Source: Micromonospora sp. CB01531 (GTDB lineage Bacteria; Actinomycetota; Actinomycetes; Mycobacteriales; Micromonosporaceae). Taken from it: DNA of 48,465 bases. A model generated the notes under the pieces. It was not told the DNA's origin, ran no database searches, and saw only the letters and a program-made list of their open reading frames with translations. Position numbers and translations under genes: made by a program. Of the stretch, positions 34,967-42,706 are shown piece by piece (position 1 is the first letter of the stretch; each line of letters starts with the position of its first letter). The stretch covers positions 1-48,465 of the forward strand of contig NZ_LWLS01000101.1 in NCBI RefSeq assembly GCF_001905095.1. The letters run 5' to 3'.

Positions 34967-35036
34967 GCGGGCGGAGCGGGCGCGTCCGGCTCAGCGGCCG
35001 GGCGGGTCGCGCCGCCGACGGAAGGAAGTGCCCACG

Positions 35037-36191
35037 ATGAGTCTCACGGTCCTGATGAACGCGGGTCCCTGGTTGTCCGTGCCGCCGCCCGGCTACGGCG
35101 GGATCGAGAACATCGTCGCCACCCTGGTGCCGGAGCTGCGCAAACTCGGCGTACGGGTGGTGCTCGCCTCGGTGGAGACCAGCACGCTGCCCGTCGACGA
35201 GAAGATCTCGGTCTTCCCGGACGGGCAGTTCCACGCCCTGCAACGGCCCTACAACCAGGTCTGCGGGATCTCCCAGGCGCATCTCAACGGGGTGGTGCGC
35301 GCGCTGCACACCCGCGACGACATCGACCTGGTGCACGACCACGTGGAGGCGGTCGGGCTGGCCACCCTGGCGGCGATGGGACCGGACGCCCCGCCGGTGC
35401 TGCACACCCTGCACTGGGACCTGGCCAAGCACCCCGAGCTGTACGGCAACCTCGACGGCGGCGACCGGGTCCGGGTGAACGGGGTCTCCGCGGCGCAGCT
35501 GGCCCGCGCGCCCCGCGCCCTGCAGGACCACTCGGTCGGGCACGTGCACCTGTCCACGCCGCTGGCGGTCGACGCGGACCGACGCCCGCCGGCGGAGAAG
35601 GGCGACCACGTGATCGTGCTGGGCCGGGTCAACCCGGGCAAGGGGCAGGACCTGGCCGCCCGGCTGGCCCAGCAGGTCGGCTTCCCGCTGGTGCTCGCCG
35701 GCCCGGTCGGGCCGTACCACCGGCCGCAGGACCTGGCCGCGGCGGGTGACGAGGCCCGGCAGAACCCGGACGTGCGCTTCTTCTACGACCAGGTCGCCCC
35801 GTACCTGGACGGTGATCTGGTGCGCTGGGTGGGCACGGTCGCCGGCCAGGAGCGGGACGACCTGCTCGCCGGCGCGCGGGCCGCGCTCTTCCCGCTGCGC
35901 TGGGAGGAGCCCGGTGGCACCGCCGTGGTCGAGTCGCTCGCGCTGGGCACCCCGGTGGTGGCCGTCGCCCGCGGTTGCCTGCCGGAGCTCGTCGAGCACG
36001 GCCGCACCGGGCTGCTCACCACGGACGAGGAGGAGCTGGGCGACCTGGTCATGGCCGCCGGGCTGCTCGAGGCGGACGAGTGCCGGCGTGAGGCGGCCGC
36101 CCGGTTCACCCCGGCGGTGATGGCCGAGCGGTACGTGGGCCTCTACGAGCGGGTCCGCCAGCCGGCCGCCCCGACCCTCCAGCTCGCCTGA
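35037..36191 (+). CDS. GT4 family glycosyltransferase
   Basis: 384 aa. The GT-B fold starts with PPPGYGGIENIVATLVPEL, the donor-side region includes VIVLGRVNPGKGQDLAARL, and the E-x7-E motif is in EEPGGTAVVESLALGTPVVA. Acceptor and sugar are unknown. Its position after gpgS makes a role in glucosylglycerate-derived glycans or other storage/osmolyte sugars reasonable, but that is inference. The start ATG is preceded by GGAAGGAA. The in-frame GTG at 35028 overlaps that site and is less likely. Confidence 0.9.
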   Translation: MSLTVLMNAGPWLSVPPPGYGGIENIVATLVPELRKLGVRVVLASVETSTLPVDEKISVFPDGQFHALQRPYNQVCGISQAHLNGVVRALHTRDDIDLVHDHVEAVGLATLAAMGPDAPPVLHTLHWDLAKHPELYGNLDGGDRVRVNGVSAAQLARAPRALQDHSVGHVHLSTPLAVDADRRPPAEKGDHVIVLGRVNPGKGQDLAARLAQQVGFPLVLAGPVGPYHRPQDLAAAGDEARQNPDVRFFYDQVAPYLDGDLVRWVGTVAGQERDDLLAGARAALFPLRWEEPGGTAVVESLALGTPVVAVARGCLPELVEHGRTGLLTTDEEELGDLVMAAGLLEADECRREAAARFTPAVMAERYVGLYERVRQPAAPTLQLA

Positions 36192-36259
36192 GGGAGGTCA
36201 CCCGCGTTTGTCGCCCCGGCCCCCGGGGAAGCCGTCCGGAGTCAGCTCAGGAGGCCGGC

Positions 36260-36727
36260 ATGACGAATTCGATGGCCCACTCGCGGGCACGACGGAACCC
36301 GGCCGACGGCCGCGCCCCAGTGAGCCGGGCCGCCGCGGCCATCGGGGTGATCTTCCTGATCGTCGGGGTGCTCGGCTTCATCCCGGGGATCACCACCAAC
36401 TTCGGCGATCTCTACTTCGCCGGACACGAGTCGACGGCGAAGCTGTTCGGGGTTTTCCAGGTCTCGGTCCTGCACAACATCGTGCACGTGGCCTTCGGGG
36501 TGGCCGGCCTGGCGTTGGCCGCGACGGTCTCCGCGGCCCGGGCCTTCCTGGTCGGCGGCGGGGCGATCTACCTGGTGCTCTGGCTCTACGGACTGATCGT
36601 CTACCACAGCACCGGCGCCGCGAACTTCATCCCGGTCAACGGCGCGGACAACTGGCTGCACCTCGGGCTCGGCATCGGGATGATCGCCCTCGGGCTGGCC
36701 ACCACCCGTGTCGCCGCTCGGCGCTGA
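36260..36727 (+). CDS. DUF4383 membrane protein
   Basis: 155 aa with four hydrophobic segments: AAIGVIFLIVGVLGFIPGIT, VLHNIVHVAFGVAGLALAAT, AFLVGGGAIYLVLWLYGLIV and WLHLGLGIGMIALGLATT. The pattern HNIVH and the second NWLHLGLG motif are the DUF4383 hallmark. Function unknown. GGAGG lies seven bases before the ATG. It sits between the glycosyltransferase gene and the STAS-ATPase promoter, and has no SigB-type site of its own that I can see. Confidence 0.87.
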   Translation: MTNSMAHSRARRNPADGRAPVSRAAAAIGVIFLIVGVLGFIPGITTNFGDLYFAGHESTAKLFGVFQVSVLHNIVHVAFGVAGLALAATVSAARAFLVGGGAIYLVLWLYGLIVYHSTGAANFIPVNGADNWLHLGLGIGMIALGLATTRVAARR

Positions 36728-36752
36728 CCGGGGCGGGATGGGCGTCTGGTCC

Positions 36753-36779
36753 GGTTTCACCCGCCGTACTCGCGGGTAG
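36753..36779 (+). promoter_or_regulatory. SigB/SigF-type promoter of the STAS-ATPase gene
   Basis: GGTTT (36753-36757), 16 bases, GGGTAG (36774-36779), about 36 bases before the ATG at 36816. It would place a putative sigma-switch protein under the alternative sigma factor itself. Confidence 0.6.
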
Positions 36780-36815
36780 TTCGGAGGTCCGCGACGACCC
36801 GGAAACGAGGGCCTG

Positions 36816-37546
36816 ATGTCGACCCGGATCAGCTGCGAGGTGCGCGACGAATCGCCGGCCACGGTCGTACGGCTCGCCGGCGAGCTCGACGTGGACACGA
36901 TGCGGTCGGTGCACACGGTGCTGGAGCGGTGCCTGGCCGCCCAGCCCGACGCGCTCGTGGTGGACCTGGGACGGCTGGACGTCGCGGACCCGCTGGCGCT
37001 CTCCGTCTTCGCCGCGGCTGCCCGGCGGGCCGCTGACTGGCCCGCCGTGCCGCTGGTGCTGTGCGCTCCCCCGCCGGCCGCGGCGAGCTGGCTCAACGAG
37101 ACGACTGTGGGCCGGGAGCTCCCGGTACGCCCGGACTGCGCCGAGGCCGCGGCGCTGGCCGGCGCGGTGGCGGCCCCCGGCTGCGGGAACGGCTGGAGCC
37201 GGTCGCCGGGGCGTGCCGGCGGGCCCGGGAGCTGGTCACCGACGGCTGCCGCCGGTGGAACATCCCGGAACTGGCCGGTCCGGCGGCGCTGGTGCTCACC
37301 GAACTGGTCGGCAACGTGGTCCGGCACGCGGGCACCCCGATGCAGGTGACGCTGACCCTGCGCAGGCCGTACCTGCGGGTGGCCGTGCTGGACGGCAGCC
37401 CGGCCGACGCGCGGCCCGTGGCCGCCCCCGATTCGCGAGCCGAGGGCGGGCGCGGACTGATGCTGGTCCGCGAGCTGAGCCAGCGTTGGGGCAGCGCCCC
37501 GGCCGGCACCGGCAAGGTGGTCTGGGCCATGCTGCCCGCGAATTGA
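36816..37546 (+). pseudogene. STAS-HATPase fusion protein, frameshifted
   Basis: The first frame encodes a STAS domain (about 1-105: TVVRLAGELDVDTMRSVHTV, ALVVDLGRLDVADPLAL). From 37178 the next frame encodes an RsbW/SpoIIAB-type kinase-like ATPase: LRERLEPVAGACRRARELVT, ALVLTELVGNVVRHAG (N-box) and GGRGLMLVRELSQRWG (G2). A one-base loss in the C5 run 37174-37178 joins them perfectly. Otherwise the STAS frame runs into unrelated sequence and stops at 37349. It could be a mutation, a sequencing error, or a -1 slip at CCC. The STAS phospho-Ser position is not Ser. Likely role: control of a SigB-type sigma factor. Confidence 0.8.
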
Positions 37547-37567
37547 CCTAAATTATCGCTCTCGCCT

Positions 37568-37592
37568 GGTTTTATGGGTATCGGGCGGGTAT
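37568..37592 (+). promoter_or_regulatory. SigB/SigF-type promoter of ctaD
   Basis: GGTTT (37568-37572), 14 bases, GGGTAT (37587-37592), about 38 bases before the ATG at 37631. It begins 22 bases after the STAS-ATPase stop. Confidence 0.55.
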
Positions 37593-37630
37593 GCCTGCCC
37601 GTCCGTTCTGTCATCGACGGGGTGAGAGCG

Positions 37631-39634
37631 ATGCCCAAGCGGGTAGTCACGGAACCGGCCAGGGACCGAGGGCCCGCGATCCTCGCGCCGGCCCACTTCG
37701 GGGGGTATCCCGGGCCCGTCCGGGAGGTGGTCAAGGGCAACTCGCTCTGGCGGCTGCTGCGCACCACCGACGCCAAGGTTATCGGGCTGCTGTACCTGGC
37801 GACGTCGTTCATCTTCTTCCTGATCGGCGGGGTGCTGGCGCTGCTGTTGCGCGCCGAACTGGCCCGACCGGGGCTGCAGTTCCTCTCGCCCGAGCAGTAC
37901 AACCAGTCGTTCACCATGCACGGCACGATCATGCTGCTGCTCTTCGCCACCCCGCTGGTGTTCGCGTTCGGCAACTACATCGTCCCGCTCCAGATCGGCG
38001 CGCCGGACGTGTCGTTCCCCCGGCTGAACGCGCTCGCGTACTGGCTGTACCTGTTCGGCGGCTCGATCGTGGTCGGCTCCTTCGCCACGCCCGGCGGCGC
38101 CGCCGACTTCGGCTGGTTCGCGTACACGCCGCTGAGCGAGGCCCAGCACAGCCCCGGAGTCGGGGGCAACATGTGGATCGTCGGCCTGGTCATCTCCGGG
38201 CTCGGCACCATCCTCGGCGCGGTCAACATGATCACCACCATCGTGACCCTGCGCGCCCCGGGCATGACCATGTTCCGGATGCCGATCTTCACCTGGAACC
38301 TGCTGCTCACCAGCGTGCTGGTGATCCTGGTGTTCCCGCTGCTGGCCGCCGCGCTCCTCGCGCTCGGCTCGGACCGGCTCCTGCACTCGCACGTGTACGA
38401 CCCGACCACCGGCGGGCCGATGCTCTGGCAGCACCTGTTCTGGTTCTTCGGGCACCCCGAGGTCTACATCGTGGCGCTGCCGTTCTTCGGCATCATCACC
38501 GAGATCATTCCGGTCTTCGCCCGCAAGCCGATCTTCGGCTACACCGGTCTGGTCCTCGCCACCATCGCGATCACCGTGCTGTCGATGAGCGTGTGGGCAC
38601 ACCACATGTTCGGCACCGGGCAGGTGCTGCTGCCGTTCTTCAGCGTGCTCAGCTATCTCATCGCGGTGCCGACCGGGGTGAAGTTCTTCAACTGGATCGG
38701 CACCATGTGGAAGGGACAGCTCACCTTCGAGACGCCGATGCTGTTCGCCGTCGGCTTCCTGGTCACCTTCCTCTTCGGCGGGTTGACCGGGGTGCTGCTG
38801 GCCAGCCCGCCGGTGGACTTTCACCTGACGGACTCCTACTTCGTGGTGGCGCACTTCCACTACGTGCTCTTCGGCACCATCGTCTTCGCCGCCTTCGGCG
38901 GGGTCTACTTCTGGTTCCCGAAGATGACCGGTCGGCTGCTCGACGAGACGCTCGGCAAGGCCCACTTCTGGACCATGTTCGTCGGCTTCCACACCACCTT
39001 CCTGGTCCAGCACTGGCTGGGCAACGAGGGCATGCCCCGGCGCTACGCCGACTACCTGCCCAGCGACGGCTTCACCACCCTGAACACCATCTCCAGCATC
39101 GGGTCGTTTGTCCTCGGCGCCTCCACGCTGTTCTTCATCTACAACGTCTGGAAGTCCTGGCGGTACGGCGCGCAGGTCACCGTCGACGACCCCTGGGGCT
39201 ACGGCAACTCGCTGGAGTGGGCCACCACCTGCCCGCCCCCGCTGCGCAACTTCGACCGGATGCCCCGGATCCGTTCCGAGCGGCCCGCCTTCGACCTCAA
39301 GTACGGCCGCCTGGTCGCCAGCCTCGGCAGCGACCTGCCGCAGCGCACCACCAAGCCGCCGCAGCACCTCGCCGAGGAGTTGCACCGCGAGCGACACGTC
39401 CCCGAGGCGCCGGCCGCCGAGGGCGCGCACGGCGCCCGGGAGGCGGTCGCCTACCATCCCGCGCCGCAGTCAGGCGCCCGGCCGGTCGACGTGCCGGAGC
39501 CGGAGGAGATCCTCCGGCCCAGCTTCGAGGAGACCGACGAGCCTGAGGAAACCATCCTGGGCGCGGAGCGGACACCGGTGGAGAACGAGGAGTGGCGCCA
39601 CCCGCGCGGGCGTGGGGACACCTCGGAGTACTGA
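37631..39634 (+). CDS. ctaD: Cytochrome c oxidase subunit I
   Basis: 667 aa. Catalytic subunit of the aa3-type haem-copper oxidase, integral membrane with 12 helices. Haem and copper ligands are visible: SFTMHGTIM, FFGHPEVYI (the His-Tyr cross-link pair), WAHHMF and VAHFHYVLF. The core ends near residue 560, and about 100 extra residues form an acidic, Pro-rich tail (PEPEEILRPSFEETDEPEE). It stands alone, with no ctaC, ctaE or ctaF nearby. That and the stress promoter suggest an accessory copy. The ATG at 37631 is preceded by GGGGTGAGAG. Confidence 0.94.
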   Translation: MPKRVVTEPARDRGPAILAPAHFGGYPGPVREVVKGNSLWRLLRTTDAKVIGLLYLATSFIFFLIGGVLALLLRAELARPGLQFLSPEQYNQSFTMHGTIMLLLFATPLVFAFGNYIVPLQIGAPDVSFPRLNALAYWLYLFGGSIVVGSFATPGGAADFGWFAYTPLSEAQHSPGVGGNMWIVGLVISGLGTILGAVNMITTIVTLRAPGMTMFRMPIFTWNLLLTSVLVILVFPLLAAALLALGSDRLLHSHVYDPTTGGPMLWQHLFWFFGHPEVYIVALPFFGIITEIIPVFARKPIFGYTGLVLATIAITVLSMSVWAHHMFGTGQVLLPFFSVLSYLIAVPTGVKFFNWIGTMWKGQLTFETPMLFAVGFLVTFLFGGLTGVLLASPPVDFHLTDSYFVVAHFHYVLFGTIVFAAFGGVYFWFPKMTGRLLDETLGKAHFWTMFVGFHTTFLVQHWLGNEGMPRRYADYLPSDGFTTLNTISSIGSFVLGASTLFFIYNVWKSWRYGAQVTVDDPWGYGNSLEWATTCPPPLRNFDRMPRIRSERPAFDLKYGRLVASLGSDLPQRTTKPPQHLAEELHRERHVPEAPAAEGAHGAREAVAYHPAPQSGARPVDVPEPEEILRPSFEETDEPEETILGAERTPVENEEWRHPRGRGDTSEY

Positions 39635-39650
39635 TCCGGAGTCACGCGAG

Positions 39651-39678
39651 AGGGCCGGCGCTACGGGGCGCCGGCCCT
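39651..39678. terminator. Terminator between convergent ctaD and sigma factor genes
   Basis: AGGGCCGGCGC and GCGCCGGCCCT form a perfect 11-bp stem around a six-base loop, 16 bp after the ctaD stop. It can act in both directions. Confidence 0.7.
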
Positions 39679-39694
39679 TCTCGGGCGCACGGGG

Positions 39695-40831
39695 TCAGTC
39701 GGCGGCCGGCAGGCCGGCCGCGGCGAGTGACCGGCGTACCGCGGGCTGGACCCGGGTCAGCCGCAGCGGCACCCCGGTCCGGGCCGCCGCGTCCCGGCCG
39801 GCCATCAGAGCGGCGATGCCGCCGGCGTCGAAGCCGCCCGCACCGACCAGGTCGACCACCACCTCCCGGGGCTGCCCGGTCACCGCCTCCAACATCGCCT
39901 TGCGGAGCTGGTCCGCGCCGTCCCGGTCGACCTCGCCGCCGACCTCGACGACCACCCGGTCCCCGTTCTGCCTGACCGAGATCTTCGCCTTCGCCGGCTC
40001 GGACTCGTTCGCGCCGTTCTGCCACGGGGGCGGGGCGTCGGCGAGCATCGCCTGTCGCAGCCAGGTCAGCGCCCGGGAGAGCAGCCGGGAGACGTGCATC
40101 TGGGAGATGCCGAACCGGGCCGCGATCTCCGCCTGGGTCTGGTTGCCGTAGAAGCGCATGGCGAGGATCCGCCGCTCCCGCCAGGGCAGCCGGTGCAGCA
40201 GGCCGCTGACGGTGACCCGGTCGTCGACCGATTCCAGCGCGTTGTCCGACTCGCCGACCAGATCGCCGAACTCGGCGGAACTCTCCCCGCCGACCGGCGC
40301 GTTGAGCGAGGCGGGGCTGTAGCCGGCGGCCGACTCCAGCGCGGCGAGGATCTCCTCCTCGGGCGTCTCCAGCCGTTGGGCCAGTTCGGCCACGGTCGGA
40401 GCCCGGGACAGCTCGCTGGTCAGCGCCGCGGTCGCCTGCCCCACTTCCAGGATCAGGTCGCGCAGCCGGCGGGGCACGTGCACGCCCCAGGTGCGGTCCC
40501 GGAAGTGCCGTTTGATCTCCCCGACGATGGTGATGGCCGCGTACGCGGTGAAGGAACCCCGTTCCGGGTCGTACCGGTCGACGGCGTTGACCAGGCCGAG
40601 GCGGGCCACCTGCTCCAGGTCCTCCAGCGGTTCCCCGCGGCCCCGGTAACGGCGGGCCAGCCGGCCGGCGAACGGCAGCGCGAACCGGACGAGATCGTCC
40701 CGCGCCTCCTGCCGCCGCTCCGGCGGGAGCCCCTCGATCCGGGCCGCGTACGCCAGGGCCGCCGCGTCGAGGTCCTCCAGGCCCCGCTCGGTGGGTGGTG
40801 GTGTGGTGGGTGTGGTGGTCTGTCCGAACAT
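39695..40831 (-). CDS. SigB/SigF-family sigma factor fused to a STAS domain
   Basis: 378 aa. Sigma region 2 is around LARRYRGRGEPLEDLEQVAR and FTAYAAITIVGEIKRHFRD. Region 3 follows (VGQATAALTSELSRAPTVAE), and region 4 has LPWRERRILAMRFYGNQTQA and ISQMHVSRLLSRAL, ending near 265. Residues about 284-378 are a STAS domain (VVVEVGGEVDRDGADQLRKA, VVVDLVGAGGFDAGGIAALM). The Ser normally phosphorylated in anti-anti-sigma factors is replaced in FDAGG. The fusion puts sigma and antagonist-type modules in one chain. GGGAGG precedes the ATG at 40831. Confidence 0.92.
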   Translation of the reverse strand: MFGQTTTPTTPPPTERGLEDLDAAALAYAARIEGLPPERRQEARDDLVRFALPFAGRLARRYRGRGEPLEDLEQVARLGLVNAVDRYDPERGSFTAYAAITIVGEIKRHFRDRTWGVHVPRRLRDLILEVGQATAALTSELSRAPTVAELAQRLETPEEEILAALESAAGYSPASLNAPVGGESSAEFGDLVGESDNALESVDDRVTVSGLLHRLPWRERRILAMRFYGNQTQAEIAARFGISQMHVSRLLSRALTWLRQAMLADAPPPWQNGANESEPAKAKISVRQNGDRVVVEVGGEVDRDGADQLRKAMLEAVTGQPREVVVDLVGAGGFDAGGIAALMAGRDAAARTGVPLRLTRVQPAVRRSLAAAGLPAAD

Positions 40832-41053
40832 CCGCGCCTCCCTCAGGAAGGTCCCCCGCCCGGATTGGGAAGACCGGTCGTGCGCGTGGTCGGGCCACGC
40901 ACCGGGCCGGAAATGGGTTAGGTGACGGAACGCCAGGAGCGGCGGCAGCTCGCCGCACGGCGTCGTGGGCCGTCTCGCAGCGAGCGGTGTTCCCGCTCCG
41001 TGGTTACTCAATCACGGACCGCGGGATCGTGAGGATGTTTCGCCGGGGTTCGG

Positions 41054-42451
41054 TCAGGAGACGAGCAGTCCCTGGTGGGCGCCCGCGTCCCGGAGCGCCG
41101 CGAGGGCCTCGGCCATCCGCAGCGGCGGCGGGGTCGGCAGGTCGTACGGCTGGTTGCGCAACACCTCGGTGGCCCGCCGGGTCGGCACGGAGGTGACCGG
41201 GTAGCCGCGGGCCGAAGCCCGGTCCAGCGCCCGGCGCCGGCGCCCGAAGCCGGCCACGGCGAGCCACTGCGGCAGGCCGGCCAGGGCGGGCGACCGCACT
41301 CCGGGCGGCTCCGGCAGCACGTCCACCGAGCTGAACGGCTCGCTGCCGGCGAGCCACCACTCCGCCCCCTGCACCCGGCGCCGGGTCGCGTTCTCGCACC
41401 AGTACGGCACCAGCCCGGCCCGCACCACCTGCCACGGGTCGAGCAGCCGGCCGCACTCGACCACGAGCCGGTCGCCGGTCTTGCCGGCCCGGCGCAGCCA
41501 GCGCCGGTACAGGTCCGCGGTGGCGGCGCTCAGCGCGTCCGGCTGCGGGACGAGCACCCGGTGCAGCGGATGCCCGTGCCGGCCGGTCCACTCCCGGGCG
41601 TTGTGCTCGAAACCGGACTCCACACCGTTCTCCGCGTACGCCGCCGGGCAGGAGACGTCCGGCGGCGCCCAGTGCGCGCTGTCCCCGCCGGCGGAGCGGA
41701 GCACCTGGCGCAGCGCGTGCGCGTCCGGGTGGAAGTCGACCGGATCGAGGCCGCTGGCCGGGGAGCCGACCTGGAAGCTGTGCCCGGCCCCCTCGTCGAG
41801 CACCGGCCAGGTACGCGCGTCGTGCAGCAGCAGCACCGGCGCGGCGGGCTCCAGCCGGTCGGCCAGGAACCGGGCGTACGCCCCGGGCAGGGCGCGCCAG
41901 CGCACCGCGAGGACGACCGTGGCGCCGGCCGACGCGCCCCGGCTGGCCGGGCAGTGCACCTGGCGGACGTGCACGTCCCGATTCGTGGCGAGCAGCCGGC
42001 CGGCGAGGGCGGCGCCGTGGTCGAGCGCGGCCCCGGGCCGGTCCACCGCCCCGCGGGTCCAGTGCACGGTCAACTCGAAGCCGGCGGGCAGCCAGGGCAC
42101 GCCGAGGGCCACCGCGAGATGCACCGCGGCGCCGTGCGGGGAGCCGAGCACCACGCCCGGCCAGCGGCCGGCCGGGTACTGGTCGACGATCCAGCCGGCC
42201 ACCCGCTCCGCGTCCACCCCGGCGACCTGCGCCGGGGCCAGCGCGACCCGGCCTGCGGCGCGGGCGGCGGCGGCCCGGCGCACCGGCTCGGGGGCGCCGG
42301 CGAAGCGGGAGAACGGAGTGGGGTGGCCGAGGTCGGCGCAGTCGTCGCCGCGCAGCGCCCGGGCCGTCGCGGCCACCAGCACCCGCGCGGTGCTGCCCGC
42401 CGCCACGATCCGGTCGCCGCTCAGGCCGCTGCCGTCGGTCGTCGACCCCAC
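41054..42451 (-). CDS. Hypothetical protein, 465 aa
   Basis: I do not recognise a family. The sequence looks globular and cytosolic, with VVLGSPHGAAVHLAVALGVP, HCPASRGASAGATVVLAVRW, LLLHDARTWPVLDEGAGHSF and a C-terminal WLAVAGFGRRRRALDRASAR. The middle mentions of LVVECGRLLDPWQVVRAGLV suggest alpha/beta folds. Starts are ambiguous: I use GTG 42451 because GGAAGGGG is just upstream, with GTG 42493 as the alternative. It lies downstream of a large palindromic repeat and upstream of the sigma factor gene on the same strand, 222 bp apart. Confidence 0.65.
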   Translation of the reverse strand: MGSTTDGSGLSGDRIVAAGSTARVLVAATARALRGDDCADLGHPTPFSRFAGAPEPVRRAAAARAAGRVALAPAQVAGVDAERVAGWIVDQYPAGRWPGVVLGSPHGAAVHLAVALGVPWLPAGFELTVHWTRGAVDRPGAALDHGAALAGRLLATNRDVHVRQVHCPASRGASAGATVVLAVRWRALPGAYARFLADRLEPAAPVLLLHDARTWPVLDEGAGHSFQVGSPASGLDPVDFHPDAHALRQVLRSAGGDSAHWAPPDVSCPAAYAENGVESGFEHNAREWTGRHGHPLHRVLVPQPDALSAATADLYRRWLRRAGKTGDRLVVECGRLLDPWQVVRAGLVPYWCENATRRRVQGAEWWLAGSEPFSSVDVLPEPPGVRSPALAGLPQWLAVAGFGRRRRALDRASARGYPVTSVPTRRATEVLRNQPYDLPTPPPLRMAEALAALRDAGAHQGLLVS

Positions 42452-42636
42452 GGGCCCCTTCCGCACCGGCCCCACCTTGCCTCGTTCGCTCACCACGCGG
42501 CCCGGCTTCCCGTCCCGATGGGGTCTAAACGGGGCATCCCCCCACGGGCCGGACCAATCCTCGGGTGTCCGGCGGCACCGCGCTTGCCGCGCACCGGCCC
42601 CAGGCGCGTCGAGTCCGCCCAAGATCCGCACAGGAA

Positions 42637-42682
42637 CGGGGAAGTTGCTGCCTCGCGGCGCGCGAAGGCAGCAACTTCCCCG
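42637..42682. repeat. Long perfect palindrome (CGGGGAAGTTGCTGCC type)
   Basis: Perfect 16-bp arms (42637-42652, 42667-42682) enclose TCGCG-GCG-CGCGA, itself a nested hairpin. Flanks continue the imperfect symmetry (CCGCACAGGAA against CCGCCACAACAT). It lies after the baeRF gene stop and may terminate it. I recall a near-identical sequence recurring in Micromonospora genomes, so I call it an interspersed repeat. Confidence 0.75.
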
Positions 42683-42706
42683 ATGTTGTGGCGGCGTCCC
42701 GTAGGG

